64,000 bases of DNA from assembly GCF_002188635.1 (NCBI RefSeq), contig NZ_NINX01000051.1, forward strand, positions 186,001-250,000, written 5' to 3'. A model generated the notes under the pieces. It did no database searches. It worked only from the letters and a program-made list of their open reading frames with translations, and had not been told where the DNA came from. Both the position numbers and the translations under genes were made by a program. Positions 1 to 8,544 of this stretch are shown piece by piece (positions within the stretch are counted from its first letter, which is position 1; every line of letters starts with the position of its first letter). Origin of the DNA: Pigmentiphaga sp. NML030171 (GTDB lineage: Bacteria; Pseudomonadota; Gammaproteobacteria; Burkholderiales; Burkholderiaceae_B).

Positions 1-6
1 ATCCAT
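1..6 (-). CDS. First two codons of a gene running off the left edge
   Basis: Only an ATG (complement of 4-6) and one further codon are inside the window. It is preceded by a good Shine-Dalgarno AGGAG (complement of 13-17) six bases upstream, which overlaps the stop codon of the amidohydrolase gene. This suggests a translationally coupled third gene in the monooxygenase-amidohydrolase operon. The product cannot be told. Confidence 0.5.
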
Positions 7-16
7 GGCTTGCTCC

Positions 17-631
17 TCAAGAAAAAAGTGAAATCAGTTCGTCGCGATCCATCACGTCCGCATACTTCTGCCCCATGTCGAACAGGCTGGCCTGGTGCGG
101 ACCCATCGCGCGGTCGCCCACGCAATCGGCCACCACCACGGTCAGGAAGTTGTGCTGCATGGCGTCAAGCGCAGTTGCGCGTACGCAGCCGCTGGTGGTG
201 CAACCCACCACCACCGCGGTGTCCACGCCCTTGCCGCGCAGCCAGTCGGCCAGGCCTGTCGCGAAGAAAGCCGAGGCGCCCTGCTTGCGCACGATGTACT
301 CGCCGGCGGTTGGCGCGAGCCCCGGGACGATCTGCGAACACTCGGCTGTTTCGGTAAATCGGGTCAGGCTCGGTGTCTTGCGGCAGAAAACGTTGTGATC
401 GCTGCCATCCTCGGCATACACCATGCGCGCATGCGCGATTGGCCAGTTGCGCTGACGGAAGGCATGCAGCAGGCCTTGCGTGCGTTGCGCCGCCTCGCTC
501 ACATGCGCGCCTCCCAACAGCGCCGGATCGACGAAACCGTTGATGAAATCGACCAGCACCAGCCCGCACTGGCGTCCCACGCCGCTTGCATGTCCCAGGC
601 CCTGGCGCTGGTAGACATCCAGTTCATCCAT
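17..631 (-). CDS. Isochorismatase-fold (cysteine hydrolase) family amidohydrolase
   Basis: A 204-residue cytoplasmic enzyme of the isochorismatase / N-carbamoylsarcosine amidase family, which hydrolyses small amides such as maleamate or N-carbamoyl compounds. The family triad is visible: Asp28 in LVLVDFING, Lys116 in VRKQGASAF, and nucleophilic Cys149 in TTSGCVRAT. The open frame extends upstream to 748, but the ATG at 631 was chosen because the upstream part lies inside the monooxygenase gene; this start follows AAGGGGAAGG. It begins 16 bases after the flavin monooxygenase stop, so the two are probably one operon for degradation of an aromatic or N-heterocyclic compound. The family is clear, the substrate is unknown. 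Confidence 0.85.
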   Translation of the reverse strand: MDELDVYQRQGLGHASGVGRQCGLVLVDFINGFVDPALLGGAHVSEAAQRTQGLLHAFRQRNWPIAHARMVYAEDGSDHNVFCRKTPSLTRFTETAECSQIVPGLAPTAGEYIVRKQGASAFFATGLADWLRGKGVDTAVVVGCTTSGCVRATALDAMQHNFLTVVVADCVGDRAMGPHQASLFDMGQKYADVMDRDELISLFS

Positions 632-647
632 GTCCTTCCCCTTCAGG

Positions 648-1844
648 TCACGCAATTTCCGCCGCGCGCTCCAGCGCGTCGAACATCGAGGTCTTGCGGA
701 TATAGTCCAGCGACGCGACCGGGTCGGTCGCGGTGGCGCGCAGCTCATCGTGGATGCGGGAGCGCACGGCCTCGTCGCGTTCTTCGATCATCTTCTTGTT
801 GCGCGCGGTGTTGGCGTTGATGTATTCGATGGCGACGGTGCGGCGCTGGCGTTCGTACAGGTCGAGCAGTTCGATGGGCGCGCGTCCGGCCAGGACCTCG
901 ATCAGCTTGCCGGTCAGGTTGAAGGCGTCATGCACGCCGCCATTCATGCCCATGCCGCCCAGCGGGTTGTTGATGTGCGCGGAGTCTCCCGCCAGCAGTA
1001 CCCGACCCTTGCGAAACTGCGCGGCCACGCGCTGGTGCACCTTGTACAGCGTGCGATGAACGATCTGGTAGGGCCGCGGCTGGGGCAACAGGCCTTGCAG
1101 GCGTCGCTCGATGACGGCATCCGAGAGGACCCGCTCGTCGGACTCGTGCTCGGGCGTGGGAAACAGCACGCGCCACAGCGACGGCACCTTGAGCAGCACG
1201 CACCATTCCTCCGGATCCGAGATGTAGTTCACCAGTGACAGGTTCTCGAAGTGCTGCTCGAACGGGAACTGCGTCGACACCACCAGGAAACGCTCGGGAT
1301 AGGTGTAGCCCTCGAATTCGATGCCGACGCTGTTGCGCACCGCGCTCCAGGCGCCATCCGCGCCGATGAGAAAGTCGCCGCAGGCGGTCTCGATGCCGTC
1401 GGCCGTGCGCAATTGCACCGTGACGCCGCCTTCGTCCTGCTGCACCGACTCGACCGCGCAGCCGAACCGCACTCTGGCATTCGGATAACTGGCCAGTTTC
1501 TTGACCAGCTCGTCGTTCAGCTTCCACTGCTCGCATTGCAACCGGAAGGGATACTTGGTGCTGCCGGCCAGCCGAGCCAGATCGAACTCGGCGATCAGTC
1601 CCTTGCGACGGTCCCGCTGCTGGGTATAGCGCGCCTTCAGGCCGGCCTCGACCAGGGGGTCGGCAATACCGTAGCGATCGAGCATATCGAGCGTGGGCGG
1701 ATGAAAGGTCGAGGCACGCAGGTCCTCCATCACGCTGGCATTGCGCTCGAATAACTCAACTTCGATCCCGGCATCGGCCAGCACCATGGCACTGACCAGG
1801 CCCACCGGGCCGGCCCCGGCCACCAGAACTCTTGCTTTGGGCAT
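648..1844 (-). CDS. FAD-dependent class A aromatic monooxygenase
   Basis: A 398-residue flavoprotein hydroxylase of the p-hydroxybenzoate hydroxylase / MhpA group, using NAD(P)H and O2 to hydroxylate an aromatic ring. The Rossmann FAD motif GAGPVG is at residues 10-15 with the ribose-binding Glu33, the DG motif GADGAWSAVR is at 161-170, and the second FAD motif GDSAH is at 286-290, followed by the glycine-rich PLGGMGMNGG loop. It heads an operon with the amidohydrolase at 17-631 and a third gene off the edge, and is divergent from a Bug receptor gene. A 13-bp palindromic site lies 11 bases upstream of its start. The amidohydrolase partner hints at an N-heterocycle or amide-bearing aromatic, but this is inference. 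Confidence 0.88.
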   Translation of the reverse strand: MPKARVLVAGAGPVGLVSAMVLADAGIEVELFERNASVMEDLRASTFHPPTLDMLDRYGIADPLVEAGLKARYTQQRDRRKGLIAEFDLARLAGSTKYPFRLQCEQWKLNDELVKKLASYPNARVRFGCAVESVQQDEGGVTVQLRTADGIETACGDFLIGADGAWSAVRNSVGIEFEGYTYPERFLVVSTQFPFEQHFENLSLVNYISDPEEWCVLLKVPSLWRVLFPTPEHESDERVLSDAVIERRLQGLLPQPRPYQIVHRTLYKVHQRVAAQFRKGRVLLAGDSAHINNPLGGMGMNGGVHDAFNLTGKLIEVLAGRAPIELLDLYERQRRTVAIEYINANTARNKKMIEERDEAVRSRIHDELRATATDPVASLDYIRKTSMFDALERAAEIA

Positions 1845-1855
1845 CTCTTTCTCGC

Positions 1856-1868
1856 TTTGTACACAATC
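1856..1868. promoter_or_regulatory. Putative operator, copy 1 (TTTGTACACAATC)
   Basis: Contains the palindrome TTGT-AC-ACAA, a shape typical of GntR-family operators. The same 13 bases occur inverted at 2052-2064. This copy is 11 bases upstream of the monooxygenase start, where a bound repressor would block transcription or RNA polymerase escape. The cognate regulator is not in the window. Confidence 0.5.
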
Positions 1869-2051
1869 TGAGAAAAATTATGAGCCAAAGAAAACCGCCA
1901 GTCCAGCGCTTAGTTCCTTTTCAAACTTTCCCGCCTATGCACCAATCAAGCGCAAACTGGCGAAAACAAACGCCAAAATGGTGAATTCGAAAATTTTCTC
2001 GGGGTTTTCACCAAAACATCGAACCAATCGAGCAAATAAGGATTAGGATTG

Positions 2052-2064
2052 GATTGTGTACAAA
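2052..2064. promoter_or_regulatory. Putative operator, copy 2 (GATTGTGTACAAA)
   Basis: Exact reverse complement of 1856-1868, located 66 bases upstream of the Bug receptor start. The AT-rich interval 1869-2051 between the two copies would hold both divergent promoters, so one regulator could control both directions. I see no convincing ORF in the interval 1845-2130. Confidence 0.5.
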
Positions 2065-2130
2065 ACAAGACATCCTCAGGATGCCATCGTGGCAGTCGCC
2101 GCCCCTCCCGAACACAACCGAGGAACCACC

Positions 2131-3105
2131 ATGCTTCGACCGCTTCTAGCCTCCCTGCACATCGCGGCCGCCGTCGCGATCCTTCCCGCAACGGCCAACG
2201 CACAGCCCTACCCCAGCAAGCCGGTACGGATCATCGTCCCCGCAGCCGCGGGCGGCACTTCGGACATCGTTGCCCGGCTGCTTGCGATGAAGCTGCAAGA
2301 GTCCATGGGCAAGCCTTTCATCGTGGAATACAAGGCCGGTGCCGGCACCAACCTCGGCAGCGACTACGTGGCCAAGGCGGCACCGGACGGCTACACGCTG
2401 CTGCTCAATGGCATCTCGATGGCGACGAGCCAGGTGCTATATCCCGACCTGCCGTATAACCCGCTGAAAGACCTGACACCGATCATCGAAGCCGCCGCCA
2501 TGTCCAACGTGATCACGGTCAATCCCCAGTTGCCGGTCCACAACCTGAAGGAACTCATCGCGCTGGCGAAGAAGAACCCCGGCAAGTACAACTACGGCTC
2601 GCCCGGTTTCGGCAGCTCCGCCAGCCTGTCCGGCCAACTGCTCGAGATGAAGACGGGCGCCAAGCTGACGCACGTGGCCTACCAGGGCAACGCCCAGGCG
2701 ACGAACGATCACCTCGCAGGGCTGCTGGAGGTCGGCTTCGTCAACCTGCCCGTGGCATTGCCGTTCGTGAAATCCGGCAAGCTGAGGCCGCTGGCGGTCA
2801 CATCCTCGACCCGTTCGTCGCTGTTGCCCGACGTGCCCACGGTGGCCGAGGCCCTGAACATCGACTATGAACTCACGGGCTGGTTCGGCCTGCTGGCCCC
2901 GGCCGGCACGCCCGGCGACATCATCGCCAGGCTGCACAAGGCCTCGGCCCAGGCCCTGGCCGACCCCTCCTCGCGCGAGACGATCATGAACGCGGGCGCC
3001 GAAGTGGTTGGCGGATCGAGCGCCGACTTCGCGCGCACACTGCGCGTGGACACCGAGCGCCTGACGGAGCTGGTCAAGCAATCGGGCGCCTCCGTCAACA
3101 AATAG
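2131..3105 (+). CDS. Bug-family tripartite tricarboxylate transporter substrate receptor
   Basis: A 324-residue periplasmic solute-binding protein of the TctC/Bug family. The Sec signal peptide is about residues 1-24, ending ATANA before QPYPSKPVR. Typical features follow: YPSKPVRIIVP, AAGGTSDIVAR, GAGTNLGSDYVAKAAPDGYTLL, and a C-terminal GLLAPAGTP block. The frame is open from 2056, but the ATG at 2131 starts the signal peptide and follows GAGGAACCACC. No tctA/tctB lie beside it, as is common for orphan Bug proteins in Bordetella. A second Bug gene follows after a strong intergenic hairpin. Divergence from the monooxygenase operon suggests it captures that pathway's substrate (inference). 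Confidence 0.92.
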   Translation: MLRPLLASLHIAAAVAILPATANAQPYPSKPVRIIVPAAAGGTSDIVARLLAMKLQESMGKPFIVEYKAGAGTNLGSDYVAKAAPDGYTLLLNGISMATSQVLYPDLPYNPLKDLTPIIEAAAMSNVITVNPQLPVHNLKELIALAKKNPGKYNYGSPGFGSSASLSGQLLEMKTGAKLTHVAYQGNAQATNDHLAGLLEVGFVNLPVALPFVKSGKLRPLAVTSSTRSSLLPDVPTVAEALNIDYELTGWFGLLAPAGTPGDIIARLHKASAQALADPSSRETIMNAGAEVVGGSSADFARTLRVDTERLTELVKQSGASVNK

Positions 3106-3138
3106 CCCGCCCCGGGAAAGTCAGGATGCTCGAGCAGG

Positions 3139-3166
3139 GGTCCGTGGCACGCCTCGTGCCCGGACC
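3139..3166. other. Intergenic stem-loop between tandem Bug genes
   Basis: GGTCCGTGGCACG (3139-3151), loop CCT, then CGTGCCCGGACC (3155-3166): a 12-bp stem with one bulged T. No U-run follows, so it resembles an mRNA-stabilising or processing hairpin more than a terminator. It lies 39 bases before the next Bug start. Confidence 0.55.
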
Positions 3167-3205
3167 TCGACGATGGACCGACCGACAACGCAGGGAGCAC
3201 GTACC

Positions 3206-4180
3206 ATGCGTAACACACGACTCAAGGCCAGCTGCTTCGCACTCATGGTTGCCATCTCGGGTGGCGCCCACGCGGCTCAACCGGACGACGCCTACCCCAC
3301 CCGGCCGATCAGGATGATCATCGGCGGCGCGGCGGGAGGATCCTCGGATGTCTTTGCGCGCGCCATCGGCGACCACATGGCATCGACGCTCGGACAACCC
3401 GTCATCGTCGAATACAAGCCCGGAGCAGGTACGAACATCGGCACCGAATACGTCGTACGCGCCAAGCCGGACGGCTACACCATCCTCATCAACGGCTTGC
3501 CCATCGTGGCCAACCCCCATCTTTTCCCCAACCTGGGCTTCAACCCCGCGACCGATCTGGTGCCGATCTCGGGAGTCGCCAAGATGACCAACGTCATCAC
3601 CGTCAACGCGTCGGTCCCGGTCAAGTCGCTGCCCGAACTGGTAGCCGAGGCCAGGAAATCGCCGGACCGGTTCGTGTACGGCTCGCCCGGCGAAGGCACC
3701 TCCAGCCACATCGCGGGCGAAATGCTGTCCGCCCGGACCGGCGCCCGATTCACCCACACGCCCTATCGCGGCAACGCCCAAGCCATGACCGACCTGCTGG
3801 GCGGCACGCTGCAGATGGGATTCGTCAACACGCCCGTGGCCGCCCCCTTCCTTAAGGAAGGCCGCCTGCGCGCGCTGGCCGTTACGTCAAAGACCCGATC
3901 GCCGCTACTGCCTGACGTGCCGACCGTGGCCGAAGCCCTGAACCTGCCGGACTTCGACTTCAACGGCTGGTTCGGCCTGTTCGCGCCCAGGGGAACGCCA
4001 CCCGCGATCATCGCCCGCCTCGAACAAGCCGCCGGCAAGGCGCTGGCCGACCCCAAGGTGGACAAGATCTTCGTCGATGCCGGCGCCAGCGCCATGGAGC
4101 CCGGTGCGGCCAGCTTCGCCAAGTTCCTCACGGAGGAACGGAACAAGATCGACCCGCTGCTGGACAAGCGCAGCAAGTAG
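3206..4180 (+). CDS. Bug-family tripartite tricarboxylate transporter substrate receptor
   Basis: A 324-residue periplasmic binding protein closely parallel to its neighbour at 2131-3105 (same length, the same PGAGTNIGTEYVV-type motif and GWFGL(F/L)AP block), so probably a tandem duplicate that has diverged. The signal peptide is about residues 1-23 (ending GGAHA). The ATG at 3206 is preceded by AGGGAG (3192-3197) at good spacing; the frame is open from 3173. Two paralogous receptors in one transcript could bind different or successive ligands. The substrate cannot be told from sequence. Confidence 0.92.
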   Translation: MRNTRLKASCFALMVAISGGAHAAQPDDAYPTRPIRMIIGGAAGGSSDVFARAIGDHMASTLGQPVIVEYKPGAGTNIGTEYVVRAKPDGYTILINGLPIVANPHLFPNLGFNPATDLVPISGVAKMTNVITVNASVPVKSLPELVAEARKSPDRFVYGSPGEGTSSHIAGEMLSARTGARFTHTPYRGNAQAMTDLLGGTLQMGFVNTPVAAPFLKEGRLRALAVTSKTRSPLLPDVPTVAEALNLPDFDFNGWFGLFAPRGTPPAIIARLEQAAGKALADPKVDKIFVDAGASAMEPGAASFAKFLTEERNKIDPLLDKRSK

Positions 4181-4276
4181 CGGCCCCGCCGACCGGAGAG
4201 CGGTCGCGCGCCGCCCTCCGCCCCTGCCTCCCCCTCCCCCGGACCGCCATTGCGCCCCACGCGCACGGTTTATTTT

Positions 4277-4295
4277 TTAAATAAAAATCATTATT
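4277..4295. promoter_or_regulatory. Candidate Fur box
   Basis: TTAAATAAAAATCATTATT matches 13 of 19 positions of the Fur consensus, including an unbroken AATCATTAT half-site. It sits in a short AT-rich island about 35 bases before the small membrane protein gene at 4329, which leads a PepSY membrane protein operon. Fur itself is encoded at 37501-37920. Confidence 0.5.
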
Positions 4296-4328
4296 ATTCT
4301 TCTTTTTCTCGGTTCCCATGGAGGACCG

Positions 4329-4538
4329 ATGTCGACCCTGACGCTTCGCATCTGGGCCTGGCCGCTCGCGCTTGGCATCCTCACCATCACCGGACTGCTC
4401 AGCGCCCTCGTGTCCGATACCTGGGGCGACGCCTGGTCCTGGGTCGGCCTGGGCACCCCGGTCGCAGTCATGCTCTGGTTCGGCTTGCGCCGCCGTCCCG
4501 TCCGGGCCCGCGCCCATGGATCGCACCACCGCTCATGA
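4329..4538 (+). CDS. Small two-helix membrane protein
   Basis: 69 residues with two hydrophobic segments (about 11-29 and 38-54) and a basic C-terminal tail (RRRPVRARAHGSHHRS). Small proteins like this often precede PepSY-family iron-regulated membrane proteins. It is downstream of a Fur-box-like sequence and 59 bases upstream of the PepSY gene, consistent with one iron-responsive transcript. A GGAGGACCG Shine-Dalgarno immediately precedes the start. No function can be assigned. Confidence 0.65.
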   Translation: MSTLTLRIWAWPLALGILTITGLLSALVSDTWGDAWSWVGLGTPVAVMLWFGLRRRPVRARAHGSHHRS

Positions 4539-4597
4539 ACGTCTCGACCCACTCCGCCGGCACCCGCGGCCCCACCACCTTCACGAAGGACTGACGC

Positions 4598-5734
4598 ATG
4601 TCCGCCCGCTCGCTCAAGACCTGGGCCTGGCTGCACAAATGGAGCAGCCTGGTCTGCACGGTGTTCATGCTGCTGCTGTGCCTGACGGGCCTGCCGCTGA
4701 TCTTCCACCACGAAATCGGCCACCTGCTGGGAACCGAGGTCGAAGCGCCCGCGATGCAGGACGACAGCGCCCGGGTCAGCCTGGACCGCATCCTGGAAGT
4801 CGCGCATGCGCGCTACCCCGAACGGGTCATCCAGTTCGCCTCGCAAGACGAGGATGACGAGCGCATCTGGTTCGTCACGCTTACCCCCACGCCCGCCCCC
4901 ACCGACGATTTCCGTTCCGTGGCGGTGGATGCGCGCACCGGCGAGATCCTGGCCGAGCCGCGCTTCGACGAAGGCTTCATGTACGTGATGCTCAAGCTGC
5001 ACGTCGACCTGTTCGCGGGCCTGGCCGGCAAGCTGTTCCTGGGTTTCATGGGGCTGCTGCTGCTCATCGCCATCGTCAGCGGCACCGTCCTGTACGGTCC
5101 CTTCACCAAGAAGCTGGACTTCGGCGAGGTCCGGCGCCATCGCACCAAGCGCGTGAAATGGCTGGACCTGCACAATCTGCTGGGCATCGTGACCCTGGTC
5201 TGGGCCTTCGTCGTCGGTGGCACGGGCATGATCAATACCTGGGCCGACCTGATGATCAAGTATTGGCAGTACGATCAGCTCAGCACCCTGCTCGCGCCCT
5301 ATCAGGGCCAGCCCCTCACGCCGGCGCCCGAGCGGGCCTCGCTGCAGCGGTCCATGGAAGCAGCCAAGGCGGCCGCCCCCGGCACCCGCCTGTCGTTCAT
5401 CGCCTTCCCCGGCACGGCGTTCTCCAGCCCCCACCACAACACCTTCTTCCTGGCCGGCAACGAACCGCTCACCTCCAAGCTGCTGCAGCCGGTGCTGGTC
5501 GATGCCAAGACCGCCGAGGTCACCGCGGCGCCCAGGCTGCCCTGGTACCTGACGGCGCTCCTGGTCTCTCAGCCCTTGCACTTCGGCGACTACGGCGGCC
5601 TGCCCATGCAGATCATCTGGGCGCTGCTGGACATCGCGACCATCATTGTGCTTGGCAGCGGCCTGTACCTCTGGCTCAGGAAGCGGCAACCCGCCACGGC
5701 GGCGCGGCGCAAGCAGGCCACGGCGTCCGCGTGA
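4598..5734 (+). CDS. PepSY-associated TM helix domain membrane protein
   Basis: 378-residue inner-membrane protein of the PepSY-TM (PiuB-like) family, associated with siderophore-iron use and ferric reduction. Four membrane segments are visible: about 17-37 (following the family motif AWLHKWSSL), 145-167, 193-213 and 338-358, with two periplasmic PepSY-like stretches between. It ends in a basic tail. The start ATG follows AAGGACTGACGC. The upstream candidate Fur box supports regulation by iron. The family assignment is good; the exact role, likely reductive release of iron from a siderophore, is inferred from family context. Confidence 0.85.
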   Translation: MSARSLKTWAWLHKWSSLVCTVFMLLLCLTGLPLIFHHEIGHLLGTEVEAPAMQDDSARVSLDRILEVAHARYPERVIQFASQDEDDERIWFVTLTPTPAPTDDFRSVAVDARTGEILAEPRFDEGFMYVMLKLHVDLFAGLAGKLFLGFMGLLLLIAIVSGTVLYGPFTKKLDFGEVRRHRTKRVKWLDLHNLLGIVTLVWAFVVGGTGMINTWADLMIKYWQYDQLSTLLAPYQGQPLTPAPERASLQRSMEAAKAAAPGTRLSFIAFPGTAFSSPHHNTFFLAGNEPLTSKLLQPVLVDAKTAEVTAAPRLPWYLTALLVSQPLHFGDYGGLPMQIIWALLDIATIIVLGSGLYLWLRKRQPATAARRKQATASA

Positions 5735-5759
5735 CCGCGCCGCCCCCTTGGGGGCGCGG
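5735..5759. terminator. GC-rich hairpin between convergent genes
   Basis: CCGCG and CCCCC (5735-5747) pair with GGGGG and CGCGG (5750-5759) with a small bulge. It begins at the stop codon of the PepSY gene and lies between it and the convergent icd end. There is no U-tract, so termination is plausible but not proven. Confidence 0.4.
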
Positions 5760-5782
5760 CGCGGGGGGCGCGGACTCGCAGC

Positions 5783-7042
5783 CTACATGTTGGCGATGAC
5801 CGATTCCCCGAATCCCGAGCACGACACCTGGGTCGCGCCCTCCATCTGGCGCGCGAAATCGTAGGTCACGCGCTTGGACTGGATGGTTCGCTCCATGGCC
5901 GGCAGGATCAGGTCGGCCGCCTCGTGCCAGCCCATGTGCTGCAGCATCATGCGGCCCGACAGGATCTCGGAACTGGGATTGACGTAATCCTTGCCGGCGT
6001 ACTTGGCGGACGTCCCGTGGGTGGCTTCGAACACGGCCACCGAATCGCTCATGTTCGCGCCCGGGGCGATGCCGGCGCCCCCGACCTGCGCGGCCAGCGC
6101 CGATGAAAGATAGTCGCCGTTCAGGTTGGGCGTGGCGATCACGTCGAACTCGACCGGGCGCAGCAGCATGGTCTGCGAGAACGTGTCGATCAGGCAGTCC
6201 TTGATCAGGACGTCCCGGCCGGTGCGCGGGTTGCGGATGCGGCAGAACGGCCCCGCGTCTATGGTCTCGGCGGCGAATTCGCGGCGGGCGATCTCGTAGC
6301 CCCAGTCCCGGAACGCGCCCTCGGTATACTTCATGATGTTGCCCTTGTGCACCAGCGTGACCGAGCGGCGGTCGTGGTCCAGGGCATACTGGATGGCCTT
6401 GCGCACCAGGCGCTCGGTGCCCTCGCGCGAGACCGGCTTGATGCCGATGCCGGAGGTGGCCGGGAAGCGCAGGTGCTTGGCCCCGAGTTTCTCCTCCAGC
6501 ACGGTGATCAGCTCCACGGCCTCGGGCGAACCCGCGGCGTACTCGATCCCGGCGTAGATGTCCTCGGAGTTCTCGCGGAAGATGACCATGTTGGTCTTCT
6601 CCGGCTGCTTCAGCGGCGACGGCACCCCGCGCAGGTACTGGATGGGCCGCAGGCAGACGTACAGGTCCAGCGCCTGCCGCATCATCACGTTCAGCGAACG
6701 GAAACCGCCGCCCGGCGGCGTGCCCAGCGGACCCTTGATCGCGACGACGAACTCGCGCAATGCGGCCACGGTCTCGTCGGGCAGCCAGCCCCCCTCGCCA
6801 TACAGCGTGGTCGCCTTGCGACCGGCGTAGATTTCCATCCAGTGGATGCGGCGGGCCTCGCCATAGGCCCTGGCCACGGCCGCATCGATCACCTTCAGCG
6901 CCACCGGCGTGATGTCGCGCCCGGTGCCGTCGCCCTCGATGTAGGCGACGATGGGCTGGTCGGGCACGTTGAGGGAGAAATCCGCGTTGACGGTGATGCG
7001 GCTGCCCTGGGCGGGCACCTGGATATGCTTGTAGGAAGACAT
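5783..7042 (-). CDS. icd: Isocitrate dehydrogenase, NADP-dependent
   Basis: 419-residue TCA-cycle enzyme converting isocitrate and NADP to 2-oxoglutarate, CO2 and NADPH. It matches the E. coli-type dimeric enzyme across its length: IEGDGTG near residue 36, the substrate loop [10 protein letters not shown] with Ser116 (equivalent to the serine phosphorylated by AceK in E. coli), the [27 protein letters not shown] block, the [13 protein letters not shown] motif, and the [17 protein letters not shown] and [15 protein letters not shown] blocks. Whether AceK is present cannot be seen here. It is divergent from the DUF1841 gene and monocistronic. Confidence 0.97.
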   Translation of the reverse strand: MSSYKHIQVPAQGSRITVNADFSLNVPDQPIVAYIEGDGTGRDITPVALKVIDAAVARAYGEARRIHWMEIYAGRKATTLYGEGGWLPDETVAALREFVVAIKGPLGTPPGGGFRSLNVMMRQALDLYVCLRPIQYLRGVPSPLKQPEKTNMVIFRENSEDIYAGIEYAAGSPEAVELITVLEEKLGAKHLRFPATSGIGIKPVSREGTERLVRKAIQYALDHDRRSVTLVHKGNIMKYTEGAFRDWGYEIARREFAAETIDAGPFCRIRNPRTGRDVLIKDCLIDTFSQTMLLRPVEFDVIATPNLNGDYLSSALAAQVGGAGIAPGANMSDSVAVFEATHGTSAKYAGKDYVNPSSEILSGRMMLQHMGWHEAADLILPAMERTIQSKRVTYDFARQMEGATQVSCSGFGESVIANM

Positions 7043-7164
7043 GCGGCGTTTCCGAACGATCGTTGAAGCAAGCCGCGGCGCGGCCCTGTCACATCCCGTG
7101 GATTATCCCGTATTCGGCCGGGCGGCGCACGCGGCCGGCGGCGGGGCGGGCCCGGCGCGGCGGG

Positions 7165-7170
7165 TACAAT
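7165..7170 (+). promoter_or_regulatory. -10 box implying a leaderless transcript (TACAAT)
   Basis: TACAAT lies exactly six bases before the ATG at 7177. Transcription would start about seven bases after the box, at or next to the A of the ATG. The same geometry occurs at nadK and hrcA. Confidence 0.45.
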
Positions 7171-7176
7171 GCCCGG

Positions 7177-7605
7177 ATGATGTTCAATCCAACCCGAGAC
7201 CAGGTCCGCCAGTTCTTCACCGAGACCTGGCGCAAGCATCGCGCCGGCGAAGTCCTGACGCCGCTGGAAGCCACCGCGCTGGACTGGATCCTGGAACACC
7301 CCGAATACCACGGCGACCTCGAGAACCCCGAGGCCGCCCAGGCCGACTACAGCGTCGAGGCCGGCCGCACCAACCCCTTCCTGCACCTGTCCATGCACCT
7401 GGCGATCGCCGAACAGCTTTCGATCGACCACCCGCCCGGCATCCGCGACGCCTACCAGCGGCTGGCCCAGCGCAAGGGCGCCCACGAAGCGGCGCACGAA
7501 ATCATGGAATGCCTGGGCCGCGTCGTATGGGAAGCCCAGCGCCTGGGCACCCCGCTCGATACCGATGCCTATATCGAGCTGATCCGCCAGCGCGCCGGCT
7601 CGTAG
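7177..7605 (+). CDS. DUF1841 family protein
   Basis: 142-residue cytoplasmic protein that I recognise as DUF1841, a conserved family of unknown function in beta- and gammaproteobacteria. Features are the N-terminal FNPTRDQVRQFF, a central NPFLHLSMHLAIAEQLSIDHPPGIR stretch with regularly spaced His and Glu residues, and HEAAHEIMECLG near the C-terminus. The His and Glu residues could bind metal, but this is speculation. The first of two adjacent ATGs at 7177 was used. There is no Shine-Dalgarno, and a -10-like TACAAT sits six bases upstream. Confidence 0.88.
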   Translation: MMFNPTRDQVRQFFTETWRKHRAGEVLTPLEATALDWILEHPEYHGDLENPEAAQADYSVEAGRTNPFLHLSMHLAIAEQLSIDHPPGIRDAYQRLAQRKGAHEAAHEIMECLGRVVWEAQRLGTPLDTDAYIELIRQRAGS

Positions 7606-7651
7606 GCCGCCGCATTCCCGCCACGCGGTCCTTCAGCAGGCCGGCCACGAC

Positions 7652-8539
7652 ATGGACGTCAAGCAGCTCCGATACTTCGTCGCCATTGCCCAGCAGGGCA
7701 GCCTTTCCGCGGCGGCGCGGCGCCTGCACGTGGTCCAACCGGCCTTGAGCCAGGCCCTGGCCGCTCTGGAAACCGAACTCGGCACGCCTTTATTCACCCG
7801 CGGCCCCACGGGCGTGGTCCCGACCACGTCGGGGACGGAACTGCTGCACCATGCGCTGGCCATCCTCAGGCAGATCGACCGGGCCAGGGCCGCCATCCAG
7901 TCCACCCTGGACACCGCCAGCGGCCCGGTGCGCATAGGCATCCTGCACAGCGCCGCGCCGGTCGCCTGCGCTCCGCTGTTCACCCGCCTGCGCCAGGAGG
8001 CCCCCGGCATCCAGCCCCAGTTGGTGGTGGGCTATTCCGACGCCCTGGCGCAGCGGCTGCGCCGCGGCGAACTGGACCTGGCCATGCTGGTGCTGGCCAG
8101 TGACGAGCGGGGGGAATCCGACGCGCATCTATACGAGGAAAACATCTGCCTGGTGACGCCGGCCAGCCATGCCGGCGGAACGCCGCCGGTGGAACTGCCG
8201 AGCCTCCAGGACTTTCCCCTGCTGCTGTCCATGGCACAGCCCCTGCACCAGTCGCTGCTTGCCCTGGCCCAGGCGCAGAAGCTCCGGCTGAACATCATGG
8301 GCGGCGTGGAGGACATTTCCTCGCTCCTCCTCTTGTGCGAGACTGGCCAATTCTCCACCCTGCTGCCCGAAGGACTGGCGGGCACGCTGACGCGAGGCAC
8401 GTCGCTGGTCGTCCGACGCATCGCCCACCCCGCCTTTTCCCGCCGCGTGGTCGTACGCGCCTGCCCCGACCTGCCCAAGTCCCATGCCGTCATCGCGGCC
8501 GAGCGCATCATGAAGGCCACGCTGGCAAGCCAGGTTTGA
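7652..8539 (+). CDS. LysR-family transcriptional regulator
   Basis: 295 residues. The N-terminal winged helix-turn-helix (about 1-60: VKQLRYFVAIAQQGSLSAAARRLHVVQPALSQALAALE, broken here only by the helix turn) is of the Nac/Cbl-like LysR type, followed by a linker helix and a periplasmic-binding-protein-like effector domain from about residue 90. It is transcribed in the same direction as the sulfatase and Bug genes that follow, separated by a hairpin, so it may regulate that operon. LysR genes are more often divergent, so this link is only contextual. Confidence 0.9.
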   Translation: MDVKQLRYFVAIAQQGSLSAAARRLHVVQPALSQALAALETELGTPLFTRGPTGVVPTTSGTELLHHALAILRQIDRARAAIQSTLDTASGPVRIGILHSAAPVACAPLFTRLRQEAPGIQPQLVVGYSDALAQRLRRGELDLAMLVLASDERGESDAHLYEENICLVTPASHAGGTPPVELPSLQDFPLLLSMAQPLHQSLLALAQAQKLRLNIMGGVEDISSLLLLCETGQFSTLLPEGLAGTLTRGTSLVVRRIAHPAFSRRVVVRACPDLPKSHAVIAAERIMKATLASQV

Positions 8540-8544
8540 CTGCC

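Noticed and set aside
4535-4594. 19-codon frame overlapping the end of the small membrane protein (ATGA) and ending just before the PepSY gene
   Set aside because: Too short and without hydrophobic or conserved character. It could serve translational coupling, but there is no evidence that it is a gene.
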